Shown here piece after piece: positions 32,926-47,079 of a stretch of DNA of 64,000 nucleotides. The stretch spans positions 310,001-374,000 of the forward strand of contig VSJF01000006.1 in NCBI GenBank assembly GCA_009739215.1. Reading direction: 5' to 3'. This DNA comes from Floccularia luteovirens (lineage: Eukaryota; Basidiomycota; Agaricomycetes; Agaricales; Squamanitaceae). Positions within the stretch are counted from its first letter, which is position 1; the number at the start of each line of letters is the position of its first letter. A model generated the notes under the pieces. The model made no database searches, was not told the DNA's origin, and saw only the letters and a list, made by a program, of their open reading frames with translations. Both the position numbers and the translations under genes were made by a program.

Positions 32926-34021
32926 ATGGCATCTCGTTGGATCCCTTTAGAGAGCAATCCAGAGGTAAAGATTTCCCCAAATATGGCATGGAAATATTCC
33001 ACTGATACCCAAGTGATCTTAGGTTCTGAACTCTGCAAGTTTCAGACACATGGGCAGTCAACAGATTTGTGGGACTGATTAGATTTTTTTAGTGGTCAAA
33101 CAAAATGGGTCTGGTAGCTTCTGAAAACCAATTCTGCGATATCTATGGCTTTGATAATGACGTATGTGCTTCTCCTTGCTCACAAGGATTCGACCTGACA
33201 TTGCTGTAACTCACAGTTACTCCAAGTCATACCGAAACCCGTAAAAGCTCTAGTTCTCCTGTTTCCTATATCAGACGCATCAGAAGCCAGGAAAAATAAA
33301 GACGACGCGGACATCAAGGAGAAAGGTCAGGCTAGCATTAATGAGAATGTCATATGGATCAAGCAAACAGTAAATTCATCTCTGTGGTTGTCACTCACCT
33401 CGATCTCACATCTCTTGTTAGATTTCCAACGCATGTGGAACTATTGGCATGCTTCACGCTCTCATCAATGTAAGGGATATTTTAGACCCTTTAGCCCTTA
33501 TATTTATGAATAATATGATATCAACGTTAGTCGGATGTCAGCATCGCACCTAACAGCCAGCTGCAGAAATTTATTGAGGAATGCAAAAGTATGTTCCGCC
33601 AAATCTTTACATGAACATATGCGGACCTAATTTTTCTTTACCATTACCACTTCTAGACAAGACCCCCGAAGAACGCGCTGTTATACTCGAAACTACACCT
33701 CTGTTCGCTAGCGTCCATGCTGAAGCTGCTTCCGGTGGCCAGAGTGCTGTTCCAACGAACCTTGATACGAACTTACACTTTACCTGCTTTGTCAAGTCTC
33801 GAGGTGCAGATGGTGATAGAATCATCGAGCTCGATGGGCGGCGCAATGGCCCTGTGGATCGGGGGGCTTGCACTGACTTCTTGCCGGTATGTATTCTCAA
33901 TGTGGTCATTGATGTTTGTCTCACGTCCTACTAGGATGTTGCTCGCTTCGTCAAGCAAACATACTTCACTGATCCTAATGCACTAGAATTCAGCATGATG
34001 GCGTTGGCTCCCCCTTTCTAG
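32926..34021 (+). CDS. YUH1: Ubiquitin carboxyl-terminal hydrolase, UCH family (231 aa)
   Basis: Eight exons: 32926-32964, 33023-33034, 33093-33161, 33217-33369, 33422-33469, 33531-33588, 33657-33886, 33935-34021. It begins MASRWIPLESNPE, the usual UCH N-terminus. Catalytic residues are in order: oxyanion Gln and nucleophile Cys in QTISNACGTIG, His in LHFTCFV, Asp in ELDGRRNGP. Length fits UCHL3/YUH1 (about 230). The enzyme releases small adducts from the ubiquitin (or NEDD8) C-terminus in the cytosol. Exon 2 is a 12-nt micro-exon coding VLNS; the following intron starts GCAAGT, a GC-AG intron, and no GT site gives the right frame. The gene ends 63 bp from the convergent CCDC90-type gene. Confidence 0.93.
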
Positions 34022-34084
34022 CACGATTGATTATCATTAACATAATGTCAAATACGTAAATTGTACAATAAAATTTAGCTATGT

Positions 34085-34892
34085 TTATACTCTGAATCTT
34101 AGGTATGCCATCAACAGTGCGGAGCATCCGGTCACTATTAAGTATGAGTTAGATATTGTTAGATGCATATATAATGGGTCAACAACTTACCGAAGCCGAC
34201 TAGATATTGTAATGTTGTTGCCTGCAAAGTACTGTGAGTGTGGTGGAGCAACACATTACAAGTAGGTAACTGTACCTTTGATGCTTGAATTGCAGTCTTC
34301 AGGCCGGCTATCTCTTGCTCAATCCGCGTGTCAACCTCTTTAATCTTCAATTCCTGTCCACTACTCTCCTCTCGCATTCGGCCCTTTTCGAGGTTAAGAT
34401 CTAGTCGGACGCCTGCCTGCGTTCTAGTAATTTCTTCTCGCAATCGTTGCTTCAGCTTCTCTATATCTGCTACTAGCCGATCATTCTCTGCTTTGATCAT
34501 GGCCAAGTCGTTCTTCTCCATTAGCTGGAGTTCAGATTTGACCTGCGCAAAGTCTACTTGTTGGGTATATTGATGCTGTATGCATCCACACCAATCAAAT
34601 TCATATTTAAGGCGGTAAGTGGGGTAAACAAACCTACCTTCTCTTGATCGGCCTTTGTAACCATGTTGCTGGTCATGTTCCTGATACTTTCATCTATAAC
34701 CTCTGCCATTGCAGACATGATACCTTCTGCCTGCGCGCGGTTTAATCCTTCTCGTTCCAACCGTTGAACAAAGTGATGGGTATCAAAATGAAAGTCATTT
34801 GTTCGAGGGGTAGTACCGAAATTGCGTGATTGGGGGAAAGGATGGATAAGTTGGCGGCGAAGGAGAGAGGAGCGCAAAGCTGACAATGTCAT
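34085..34892 (-). CDS. Mitochondrial CCDC90/MCUR1-type protein, DUF1640 (211 aa)
   Basis: Four exons: 34638-34892, 34276-34575, 34191-34221, 34085-34134. The N-terminus is Arg/Ser-rich and looks like a mitochondrial presequence (about 25-30 residues). The DUF1640 core follows: FDTHHFVQRLEREGL, EGIMSAMAEVIDESI, QQVDFAQVKSELQLME. Next is a coiled coil (EKLKQRLREEI, RTQAGVRLDLNLEKGRMR) and a C-terminal transmembrane segment (LVGFVTGCSALLMAYL). Human CCDC90A (MCUR1) and CCDC90B are inner-membrane proteins linked to the calcium uniporter and to respiratory assembly; the fungal role is less clear. It is transcribed divergently from MAK16, with 190 bp between start codons. Confidence 0.9.
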
Positions 34893-35082
34893 GCTTATTG
34901 ACTCGTCGGGGTCGTTGATTAAATAAGAAGAATAACGATGGTGTTTTCTGGTTACGTAATATATCTGGAATTTGGTGCGGAAGGGTTTGGACGCGAAACC
35001 AAACAAAAGGTTATTTTGTGCCGACACTTCAAATATTACACACAAAAAAACACAAGTCTTGAGTCGAACTGATCCATAAATC
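34893..35082. promoter_or_regulatory. Bidirectional promoter, CCDC90-type gene and MAK16
   Basis: Only 190 bp separate the two start codons, so both promoters must lie here or overlap the leaders. It contains A-rich tracts near 34930 and 35038-35050 but no clear TATA. Shared regulation of a mitochondrial and a ribosome-assembly gene is possible but unproven. Confidence 0.6.
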
Positions 35083-36383
35083 ATGCAGAGCGATGATGTG
35101 ATCTGGTCGGTCATCAACCACCAGTTTTGCTCTTATAAAGTAAAGTAAGGCGCGTCCTGAACCAGCAATATCTTATGTATGTATTCACTTCTACTAGAAC
35201 AACCACTCAAAACTTTTGTCGGAATGAGTATAATGTTACTGGCTTGTGTAACAGACAATCATGTCCCCTTGCGAACTCCAGATATGCTACTGTACGGGAA
35301 AAAGAAGGTGGGTGATCCTCATATGTATAATTATATCTCACTCAAAAAAATTTCTTCCAGGCATCTTATATCTTTACGTCAAGACAATTGAAAGGGCTCA
35401 CTCACCTGCGCACTTGTGGGAAAAGATTAAATTATCAAATAGCTATGCCAAAGCATTGGAACAGGTTGGGCTTCTCCTTTCCTGACTCCATCGCACATTA
35501 ACATTTAATCAGATCGATAATGAACTCATTCACTGGCCAAATTTCACAACCCATAAATGCAAACAGCGTGTAACTAAAATCACGCAGTATCTAATTAAAA
35601 TGCGACGGATGAAACTACGCCAACAGTAACTTTACCTTACATATGTGTATAACTTCTCCTAATCTTTCGCCGCAGACCAAAACTTGTTGGTGTCAAAAAG
35701 AAGTTAGATCGTCGGGAAGCTGTCCGCGAACGCAAAGCTTTATCTGCTGCACACCTCGAACGCTCCATAGAAAAGGAGCTAATTGAACGACTAAAATCAA
35801 AAGCATATGGCGACTCTCCCCTAAATGTTAACGAGAGCATCTGGCAGGCAATTCTGGATAGGGAGAAAAATGGAGGCGACACTGAGAGAGCGGAAGCAGA
35901 GCTTGACATGCTGGATGACGAAACAGACGAAGAAGAGGAAGAGGAAGTAGAAGATGAGATGGACGGCGAGTGGGGGGATCGTGAGTTTGTCAGTGACATC
36001 AGTGGTGATGAGGATGATGGTCTAAGTGACCTGGAAGAGGCGGCCGTAAGTTTTAATAAACTTCTATTCCTTTAGCAGAACTTTATGGTTTCATTTAACT
36101 TCAGGACCAGGGCTCAGGAGGGGAATCTTCAGAAGACGATGAAAGCGAACCCGAAAACCAACCCCCCAAAAATACCCTTGGGAAGAGAAAAGCTCATACA
36201 AATGGAGCACCAAAACCTGCTCGAAAACGACCAGAAAAGAAGCCACGACGTAAGCTATGTTCCTATTTTGAACTGCGGGCTTTTCAATAACTTATTTTTA
36301 CAGAGGGACCGAGAGTGGAAGTAGAGTACGAACAGGAATTGGAGAGTGTACCCCTCACCAAGTCAGCTCTCGCAAATTGGTGA
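35083..36383 (+). CDS. MAK16: Ribosome biogenesis factor MAK16 (327 aa)
   Basis: Seven exons: 35083-35144, 35198-35307, 35361-35464, 35513-35625, 35676-36045, 36105-36249, 36304-36383. The N-terminal half is highly conserved: [19 protein letters not shown], then [20 protein letters not shown] with clustered Cys, [33 protein letters not shown] and [14 protein letters not shown]. The second half holds [19 protein letters not shown] and an acidic [10 protein letters not shown] region, then a basic nuclear-localisation tail ([12 protein letters not shown]). MAK16 works with RPF1 in the nucleolus on early 60S pre-ribosomes. Length is as expected. The start is fixed by homology, and the first intron begins two bases into a Lys codon. 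Confidence 0.97.
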
Positions 36384-36559
36384 TAATGGTTCCGTTGCAC
36401 ATTTATTATTATATACTGTACCGATGTACATATATACACTTATTATATATAGAATGGTCAAAGTGTATGACCTGGAAAAACAATTACAAGTTCAAGTAAG
36501 ATGGTGAGCAATCCACAGGCAAGGAAAAGAAAATAAGGCGAATGAATATTTGGTTTCGG

Positions 36560-37626
36560 TTATGTAGTTTTGCCAAACTTCTCTTTACGGTCTTCAATAT
36601 CTTTCCTTGTCATCCGAGTTCCTAATATGACATCCCAATGGATAAAGAAGGGTTGGGAAAAGTTGGATTTTATTCCAATAACCTAAATGGTTAGGCATGC
36701 ATGAAACACCATATTACGTTAAAAGTGTGACATGGAAACATACCTGATGATGGATGTCATGATAATCCGCATTATTACTTGTTAAAAGTTGCAAGGGGTC
36801 GAAAGGTAAACTGTAACCACAATGGTCGTCGACTGTCTTGAATGTTGAGATAATGAACAAAACCATTGCTTGACGGGTTGATAGGCCGGTTAGCCATTCG
36901 GCAATAGCAGCCCCGAGTGTGTCCAGCAGGAAGCCTTCTACAGGGTGATTGTACAGCGATCCAAATGCATACGGTACATAGAGACGATGGTGCCATGAAT
37001 GGAATTGCTTATACAGAAACTTGTTAACATGCATAAGCCGGTGGAGGAAGTATTGCCAGGTGTCTATCCAGAACCTTGTAATAAAAAATGAGAACCAAAA
37101 ACAAGTATCACTGAGTAATGAAGACATACATGGCAGCTAAAAGCTGGAACAATGGAATCCCCCACCAATACATAAAGTGTGCAATGTTAAAGAATAACTC
37201 CTCAGCAACACTCCCTCCGCCAAACCACATTTGGAGCTTCAACACAATGGTGCGCAGATGTTGTACATGATCAACCTCTTGCTTTGCATCCTCGAGCCAT
37301 ATGATCCCAAGGAGTGTCTGTATGATCTGCTGGAACAGCACTGCCCACACGACCTGTGACCTGGTCGCGAGGTTCCGTGCTTGCACTTCGGCCGAATCAT
37401 GGATGCGGTATTTTTGTAACCATTTCCAGCCAGAGATGTCGAGATAATGGAAGAAAAGCGACAGAGACCAGTATGCGAGTATTGGTGAAGCTAGAGTGAG
37501 GATGTAATCTGGAACACCCTGAATGAGCGCTGGTTTTGTTGAATAGTAGAATGGGTAGGGATAGGTGGTAGAACCAAAACATAAGAGATCATCATCAAGC
37601 AAAGGCGAGCATGTTGTCCGGTTCAT
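36560..37626 (-). CDS. SUR2: Sphinganine C4-monooxygenase (316 aa)
   Basis: Three exons: 37130-37626, 36744-37074, 36560-36682. It is a membrane fatty acid hydroxylase with the three histidine boxes of the di-iron centre: HRLMH (~177-181), HSWHH (~192-196) and HDIHH (~271-275). Conserved family blocks are YLDISGWKWLQKYRIHDSAE and VIGIKSNFSQPFFIHWDV, then LGTRMTRKDIE near the end. Four to five hydrophobic helices are visible. SUR2 converts dihydrosphingosine to phytosphingosine in the ER, a step of fungal ceramide synthesis. The start at MNRTTCS (37624-37626) matches family length; the frame stays open 57 bases upstream. It is convergent with MAK16 (176 bp apart). Confidence 0.95.
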
Positions 37627-37986
37627 TGACGATGAAACGGAGCGATAATGTGAGTAAGAATGTAGATGTTGAACGTTGAACAACGATGCGAAGAACTGAC
37701 AACCCTGTGATTAAGTGGAAACATAAAACTACCCCTTTCCTCACACTTCCCACGAACCCTCGAGTCAATAAAATTCTGATGAATGCGCAGGAACACAATT
37801 TTACAAGACATCCCAACTATACAATTATATATTAACCAATGCTTCCTTCAAACAGAACTCGTACAGTTCAGCTTCTACCATGCAACAGGCAAAATAATTA
37901 GACAAAAGAACCATGCAAAATGACCTTGTCAGTGGATATGAAATATTAATATGAGCAACAAGTCCATGCGACAAAGATAAATCGAA
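37627..37986. other. Intergenic, CNOT9 to SUR2
   Basis: 360 bp; promoter of SUR2 and 3' end of CNOT9, both on the minus strand. No ORF or RNA gene recognised. Confidence 0.5.
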
Positions 37987-39267
37987 CTAGGGTTCATTGA
38001 GATTATTGAGAAGAGTCGTGAGGCACCTTTTCGTGACCATGTCACCCTGAAAGATTGTCATCTCAGTAAGGGTCGGACAAGGAAGCAACTATACATACTT
38101 TCAAAAGTGTACTGAAAGTCTGGTCACGCAATGGCTCGGGCAAACAAGCACGAAGTGCTTCACGCGCCCTGTATAACAATTAGCTAAATAAGGATCCGAA
38201 TACGCAAAAAGACGTACCTCATGTTATCGCTGAGGCGCAGATAGCAACGGACTACATGTTTTAATAGCCTGACAGCTTGTGTCTCCACAAGCTGATTGAC
38301 CATATTGCTGAGAACAGTGCCAACTGCATAAAATCTTTCATATGTATGGCAGATATAGGTAAGACCGGTTTCATCCAAGAGAATTTTTTGAACAATGAAT
38401 ATTGCAACTGTTTTTGATAGCTCCGAACCAGTTTCCATGATTCGGAGGCAAAGGGGAATTATTTCTGTGGAAAGAAGGAAATGGATCACAGTATTGTTGT
38501 CATTTTGCTATATAACGAGAGAATGTCAACGTAGGTATGAAGGAGTCTAATGGTCTACACACTTTCACAAGAGCTCCAATAACCCCAAGGGACGTTAAAC
38601 GGAGATATTCAAATGGCCGTGTTTTTGATGTTGTATTCAAGAACGGATATAAAAAGAGTGGTATGTGGGCTGTACATTTGATTGAGATCAAAGCTACATT
38701 GTAGAGCATGTCGTCTTACCATTCAAAAAGAGTTGTCTGGTTTCAGAATGGGATGCCACACATTGAAGAAGGGCCAATGCATTGCATACCCGATTGGATA
38801 CGTGTGCAGTGAGATTTGGAGGCGCGAGCAGAGGGTAGACGGATACTATCTCTTGTAATAAGGCGGGCATAATGCCTGTAACGAGGTGGCAGATAAGATA
38901 AAGCATAGTCGTTTCATCATCGCGGTGATGACGCACCAAAAGAATGCCACAGCACAAGGGCAAGGTCATCATACTGTTCCCGCTTTTTGCTCAGCTCCAA
39001 TAAGGCACCCTCTCTTGTTACAGGATCCAGCAAGTCAATCACCAAGCCGTATATTTTTGCATCTTCCTGGATGGCAGGATGGTTTCCACCATTTGTGGTG
39101 TTCATGAACTGACCCACGGGTTGATGTGGGATTGGGTGCGCCAAAGGGGCGGTTGACAAGGGTGGGGTTTCAGGATAGTTTGGTAGACCTCTGGAATACT
39201 GATTGTAGATACTGTTATTCTGTTGCTGAAGATAGGACATGGGCTTTGGGGATATGAGGCCCGCCAT
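37987..39267 (-). CDS. CAF40: CCR4-NOT complex subunit CNOT9 / RCD1 (337 aa)
   Basis: Six exons: 38937-39267, 38720-38875, 38563-38669, 38218-38507, 38099-38168, 37987-38046. A poorly conserved Gln/Pro-rich N-terminus of ~65 residues precedes the armadillo-repeat domain. Near-invariant blocks include [95 protein letters not shown] and [12 protein letters not shown]. In yeast this is CAF40; it docks proteins with Trp motifs onto the CCR4-NOT deadenylase. All introns are 49-61 bp. The next gene on the minus strand (ADF-H/PH) ends 136 bp upstream of its start. Confidence 0.97.
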
Positions 39268-39403
39268 GGCAGACGGAGGCGGAGAAAGAAGCGAATAAGC
39301 GAAATATCACAATGGATGACAAATATCGTATTTTATTAATTTATTATTATTCAAACGATTTGTATTTGTTTATACCACATTTGTACATATACAACTTATC
39401 CCT

Positions 39404-41421
39404 TCATTGCAGACCTGCTGCTCGCTGCAATAATGCAAGAAGTTTATACTGTCAATACAAGTCAGAAAATATATAATCAGTTAGTATGGGTGGGTGACAT
39501 TACTTTTTCTTCCTCCGAGTCAGAAAACATCGACCAGACCTCCTTGTCTGCAAACTCGACAGCAAAGGAATGAGGAATGGCTTTCAAGTCTTCAGTGGCC
39601 TTGATCCCACTCCTTCAATCCCCGGACCCGTCCTTTCAAGTTGATTATCTTGTCCAGCTCGTGGTTTGCATCCTAAAGATGAGATCAATCTGTGTCCACA
39701 TAGCACTAGCATGCAAACCTACCTCCGGAGATCGCTGCAAATGCAATGTACTTCCCACCAATCTGTAGAACCTTCTTTTCCAAACGAGCGAGTCCTCCCA
39801 TTGCACGGTGACCCATCCAGTTAACAACATCTCCTCTCGTGCACTGCCTTTAACCTTTGCTTCCGCAAGTTGTATCTTCTTTTTCCGTTCATACTCCTCC
39901 TGCTTCTTCGCCTCCTCTCTCAATCGTGCAGCCTCGCTGGCAGTCCGTGCTTGTTCATTTCGCCACTCCTCTAGCTTCCGATGCTCCTCTGATCTTCTCT
40001 CTCGTTCAACCCGCTTTCTTTCCTCAAGCTCTAATCGCATGCGTTCCTCCTCCTCTTTTTCCTGTTGTTCCCTTAATCGTCTTGTTGCAGTAACTCGTTT
40101 TACTTCTTCCTCTATTGACGCTCTCCGCCTCGCATCTTCTTCTTGTTCCAGCCTCAGCTGCTCTTCCTTCTGACGCTTTATCTTTGCTTGCCGCCGTTGC
40201 TCTTCCAATAAAATTTCTTTTTCTTCTCGTTCCCTTTTCTTCTGTGCTTCTATCCTGAGTCGCCTCCTCTCTTCCGGATTAGATATTATCATCTTTCCTG
40301 GGGCCCATTTACCTCGTAACGGTAGCGTATATTGAACCGGTTGAAGACCCTTGTCCAGTGGTGCAGTAACTCTATGCGGTTTTATCACGATTTCATCAGA
40401 ACCATGTGCATGTGATATAACAGCAATTTCTGAAACAGAAAATGATTGTTCCCGTTGTGGCTCCGGTCGGGGTCTCTCGTTAGATGACGTTTTGTTGTGA
40501 TGGTGTGATTTAGAATCGTGTTTTTCCTCATCTTTCGGAGGCGTAGGAGGAGGAGGTAAATCCCCTGAATGCTTCTTGCGTCTCAGCAGATTAGTGAAAA
40601 TATTGCTAGGTTTGTTAGTCCCAGGTGGTCGGGGCAGTGCCTCAGAAGCATCGTTTTCCGAGGATGATCGCCGAACGGGCTTCAGGGTGGATATTGGCGA
40701 AGTGACCTTATTAGTCAAGTCTTTGGGTTGGGAAAAGCTACGACCCATGGACACCGAGTGAGGAACGTCTGGCTCTGCCAGTGCTCGTTGTAGGTTAGTA
40801 GTAGTAAGTGAAGATAGGTCTTCGACAGTCAGAGAGGCTTGATGTTTCTATGGCAGAGAACAATGGCATTTCAGAACAATAGAAAAATGCCTGCGTTGTA
40901 AACAAACCTTGAACATAGCCCCGACCCTTCGTGAGTGCACTAGTGCACGGGCTGTAAACATTCTGTCCTTGAATATATTTCCCACAAGAGAACTGACGGT
41001 CCCATACCTCTCTTTACTCCAGAGATGGAAGGCGGGACATAGTTAATTAGGACGTATCCAGGGTTTGCTTGGCCCTCTTCGTGATAGAGCGCAATGAGCG
41101 CAATGAACGCTCTATCGATATAAACGCTTTGTTTCAGCCCTTCAAGTCCCTCTCGTCCATATGCAAGCAGTGCCAGCTCGTCGTACTCCCAAATCAGCCA
41201 CACGTGTTAGTATTTTACATGACAAAAACCCCTACTCCGTAGGTGATGTAGAATCACTTACGCTATCGCTGGTATAACTTAGTACCAACCTATAACCAAA
41301 ACTCGTCAATCAAAGGCATGAGCCGCGGAGTGGAATTAAGAACGCACCAGCCGACTCCGTCGTTTATCATTGATTCATAGGCGGACATAACATTGCCAGG
41401 ATCTCTCAGGTTGAAAGCCAT
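39404..41421 (-). CDS. ADF-H, coiled-coil and PH domain protein, apparent frameshift (~550 aa)
   Basis: Seven exons: 41348-41421, 41262-41289, 41008-41176, 40908-40951, 39723-40847, 39504-39672, 39404-39448. Residues 1-~115 form an ADF-homology (cofilin-like) domain: MAFNLRDPGNVMSAYESM, VLSYTSDS, YVLINYVPPSISGVKRARAL, VHSRRVGAM. A Pro/Ser-rich linker leads to a long, highly charged Glu/Arg helix (~225-420, coiled coil or single helix). A C-terminal PH domain follows (LTGWVTVQWEDSLVWKRRFY ... HSFAVEFADKEVWSMFSD). ADF-H suggests actin binding, PH membrane or phosphoinositide binding. In exon 6 one extra base near 39592-39597 shifts the frame after KEWDQGH; the PH sequence continues one frame over (EDLKAIPHSF). 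Exons sum to 3n+1. It may be a sequencing error or a real lesion. Confidence 0.82.
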
Positions 41422-43191
41422 CCTGATGAATTTAGACAAGCCGCCAGGGCAAAGCAAAATAATGATAAGGATAGAGAACAATGGGGATTGAAGGAAGTGA
41501 GTAAGTGATGGGCAGACGTGGAATTCGACGAAGTCCCTTTGCAGATGGACAGCATCATCATTGTTGTAACCATCTCATCGGCTTTGCAGGGCCGGTGCAT
41601 CATATGCATCACCATCAATAATACTTATATCATGATCTTCCTAGATTCTCAAACACTGCATATGTCATGATCACACATGTACATGAAAATCCAATGTCAA
41701 AATAAAAGAAAAGCCAGGATAATTTCGAACAGTATGTGTTATTTTCCGAGTGTATAAAACTCTCATTGCTATGGCGATCCCCCCTAACAACTTGAACCTG
41801 TCCTTGAGTTTCTAGTTATCAAACGATTACAAGTTTTATTATAAATATTGCTTCTCCTTCAAGGATCGTGACTAGCTGCGTTTGGAGTAAATCCTATCTG
41901 GTTTGTACCGGTTTAAACATGCTTCAAACACTCTCAAGCACCGCCGCCATCGCAAAACCATGGAGCTTCATCGTCCCTGATTCTCTCTAGTACCGCCGCC
42001 GCCGAGACCATGTCCGTAAAACGAGGTACATGTAAGTATAGATGTTGGTATCAAACACCTTTGATGTGATGTACTGACAAGTACGCGCTGAAACAACAAG
42101 TGCGTCGCCGCTGATAAGCCGGTAGAACCAGCATCACACGAGTTAGCTTATAACATACATACTTATGTATTAAACTGAAATAAAAATGCCTAGAGTTATT
42201 GCATAACTTTTATCGTCGTTAAATGTGGTGGCCCCTTGTTTCTGGATATGAATTGAACGCGTTTTATGCAGCTAGGGCACCCAGATATTCACGGGATCAT
42301 CTCGAATTGAATTTTTCCCCATATCGCGGGTAGAATTGCACCGAGAAGTTGATTGAAGTGCTGTAGGTATATAATTACAGCCGCATTTATTCGAACCTCC
42401 ATGTAGCTGTCGGAGATACAGACGGCCGAATACCTATCGAGTGCTTGAAGTATTAGCTTGACTAGCGACATGAGACTTTGATGCCTTGAGGACTTGTATA
42501 TAACTTCTTGCTTCCTAATCTCTCCCTGTGATATAACTGTTAATCATCCATTAACCACAAAATGCATTTGTTCTATAATCAGTTACTGGGCCGAAACTGT
42601 CACCATTAAGTACCAAAAGATTTTAAAAAATAACATGGAGAAAAAATGACAATAGGGAATAATGTTTAAATTAATTGGAAATTCATCATAATTAATAGTC
42701 ATGACATAAATTATAAATCGCAGAAATACCAATACCCGAAAGGTACATTGTTCGCATACTACCGAGGTGGCTTACCCCCGAGTTCAGGGAGCAAAAGAAA
42801 TATAACCTAAATCCATTTTTAAGGCTTATATATCCGTAGCTTAACATTCCATTTTTATCGTACCCTGCAACTTTGTATTCCACTTGTAATGTCGGTGAAC
42901 CGAATCAGTTTTTGAACGTAAAAGACAGCGAGTAGTCAGTGTAAATACTAGCTATCTTGTCGAAAGCCCAACAGGAGCGTACTGATACTTCCGCATAATC
43001 TACATTTCTATTTGATACTACGTAAAGTCCTGAACTCATTTCATAGTACGAATAAACAAAATAGAAAACCTCATACTTCTATGATAATATTCTGATTGAT
43101 GTATCCACTCAAATTTCAATAGCCTGAAGATTCTTAACTGTTCACAAAGGGGTGAATATTCAGCTGATATTAGAATCCACATTATATGAAC
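41422..43191. other. Gene-poor spacer (1.8 kb)
   Basis: Between the ADF-H/PH gene start and the serine dehydratase stop, both minus strand. ORFs are all under 75 codons with no recognisable domain. There is a near-repeat of ACCGCCGCC at 41940 and 41992. AT-rich towards 42,600-43,100. No RNA gene recognised. Confidence 0.45.
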
Positions 43192-46393
<3,202 letters not shown>

Positions 46394-47079
46394 CTTTCTG
46401 AATTGAGACGTGACTATATAGCTAGACTCCTTTATGAGTCGTCTAGGCTGTAATAAAGAAATGTGGTGCACAAGTGGTGAAAACGTACTTCGTAAGTACT
46501 AGTTGATTTGTGGCTCTACGTTAATAGATGGCAATTGCCGTATGCAGCTATGTTTTCCGAGGATTGTCCTGGTTGTTCGAGTTCTTCGTTAATGTTTGAA
46601 CTCTGGACAGCCAACTGTAACGGTATGCCGCGGGTGAACTTGAAGTCCAAGTAGAAGTGCTATCGAGAGACCTGCTATTTATATTTTAGTAGATTGTACA
46701 CTTTTTACTTTAAGCTTATGATGGACCGGCGTCTGACTCTCTCTTGTGAAATTCCAAACACTGAATCACATGATATCAAATTGTTAATTATTTAATTTAA
46801 TTTCTAAATTCTATTTTAAAAGTAAAAGGGTCACATGACAGTGGGTCTTAAGCGTTCGTTCTATTGGCTTTCGTCGTCGTCGTCGTTGTCGCCGTTTTTT
46901 CACCTTCGTTTGTCACTTTCATCGTGTAGGCTGTTTTTACAGTCCATATACCATTGTTCCAGCTCGCATATTTTCTGTGGTAAGGCTGCTTCCGGGACTG
47001 GCTGCGACCCTTGATATTTCTTTAACCTTGAGCTTGCCGTCAAAGGTTTTGGAATCTGGGGTTTCAGCGCCCAACAGCC
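46394..47079. promoter_or_regulatory. Divergent promoter region, serine dehydratase and RhoGAP
   Basis: 686 bp between the two start codons. It has an AT-rich block (46770-46830) and a CGTCGTCGTCGTTGTCGC trinucleotide run at 46872-46890, just upstream of the RhoGAP leader. No separate gene recognised. Confidence 0.5.

Noticed and set aside
39808..40173. 121-codon plus-strand Ser/Phe-rich ORF
   Set aside because: Antisense shadow of the Glu/Arg-rich helix of the ADF-H/PH gene; codon pattern explains its low complexity.
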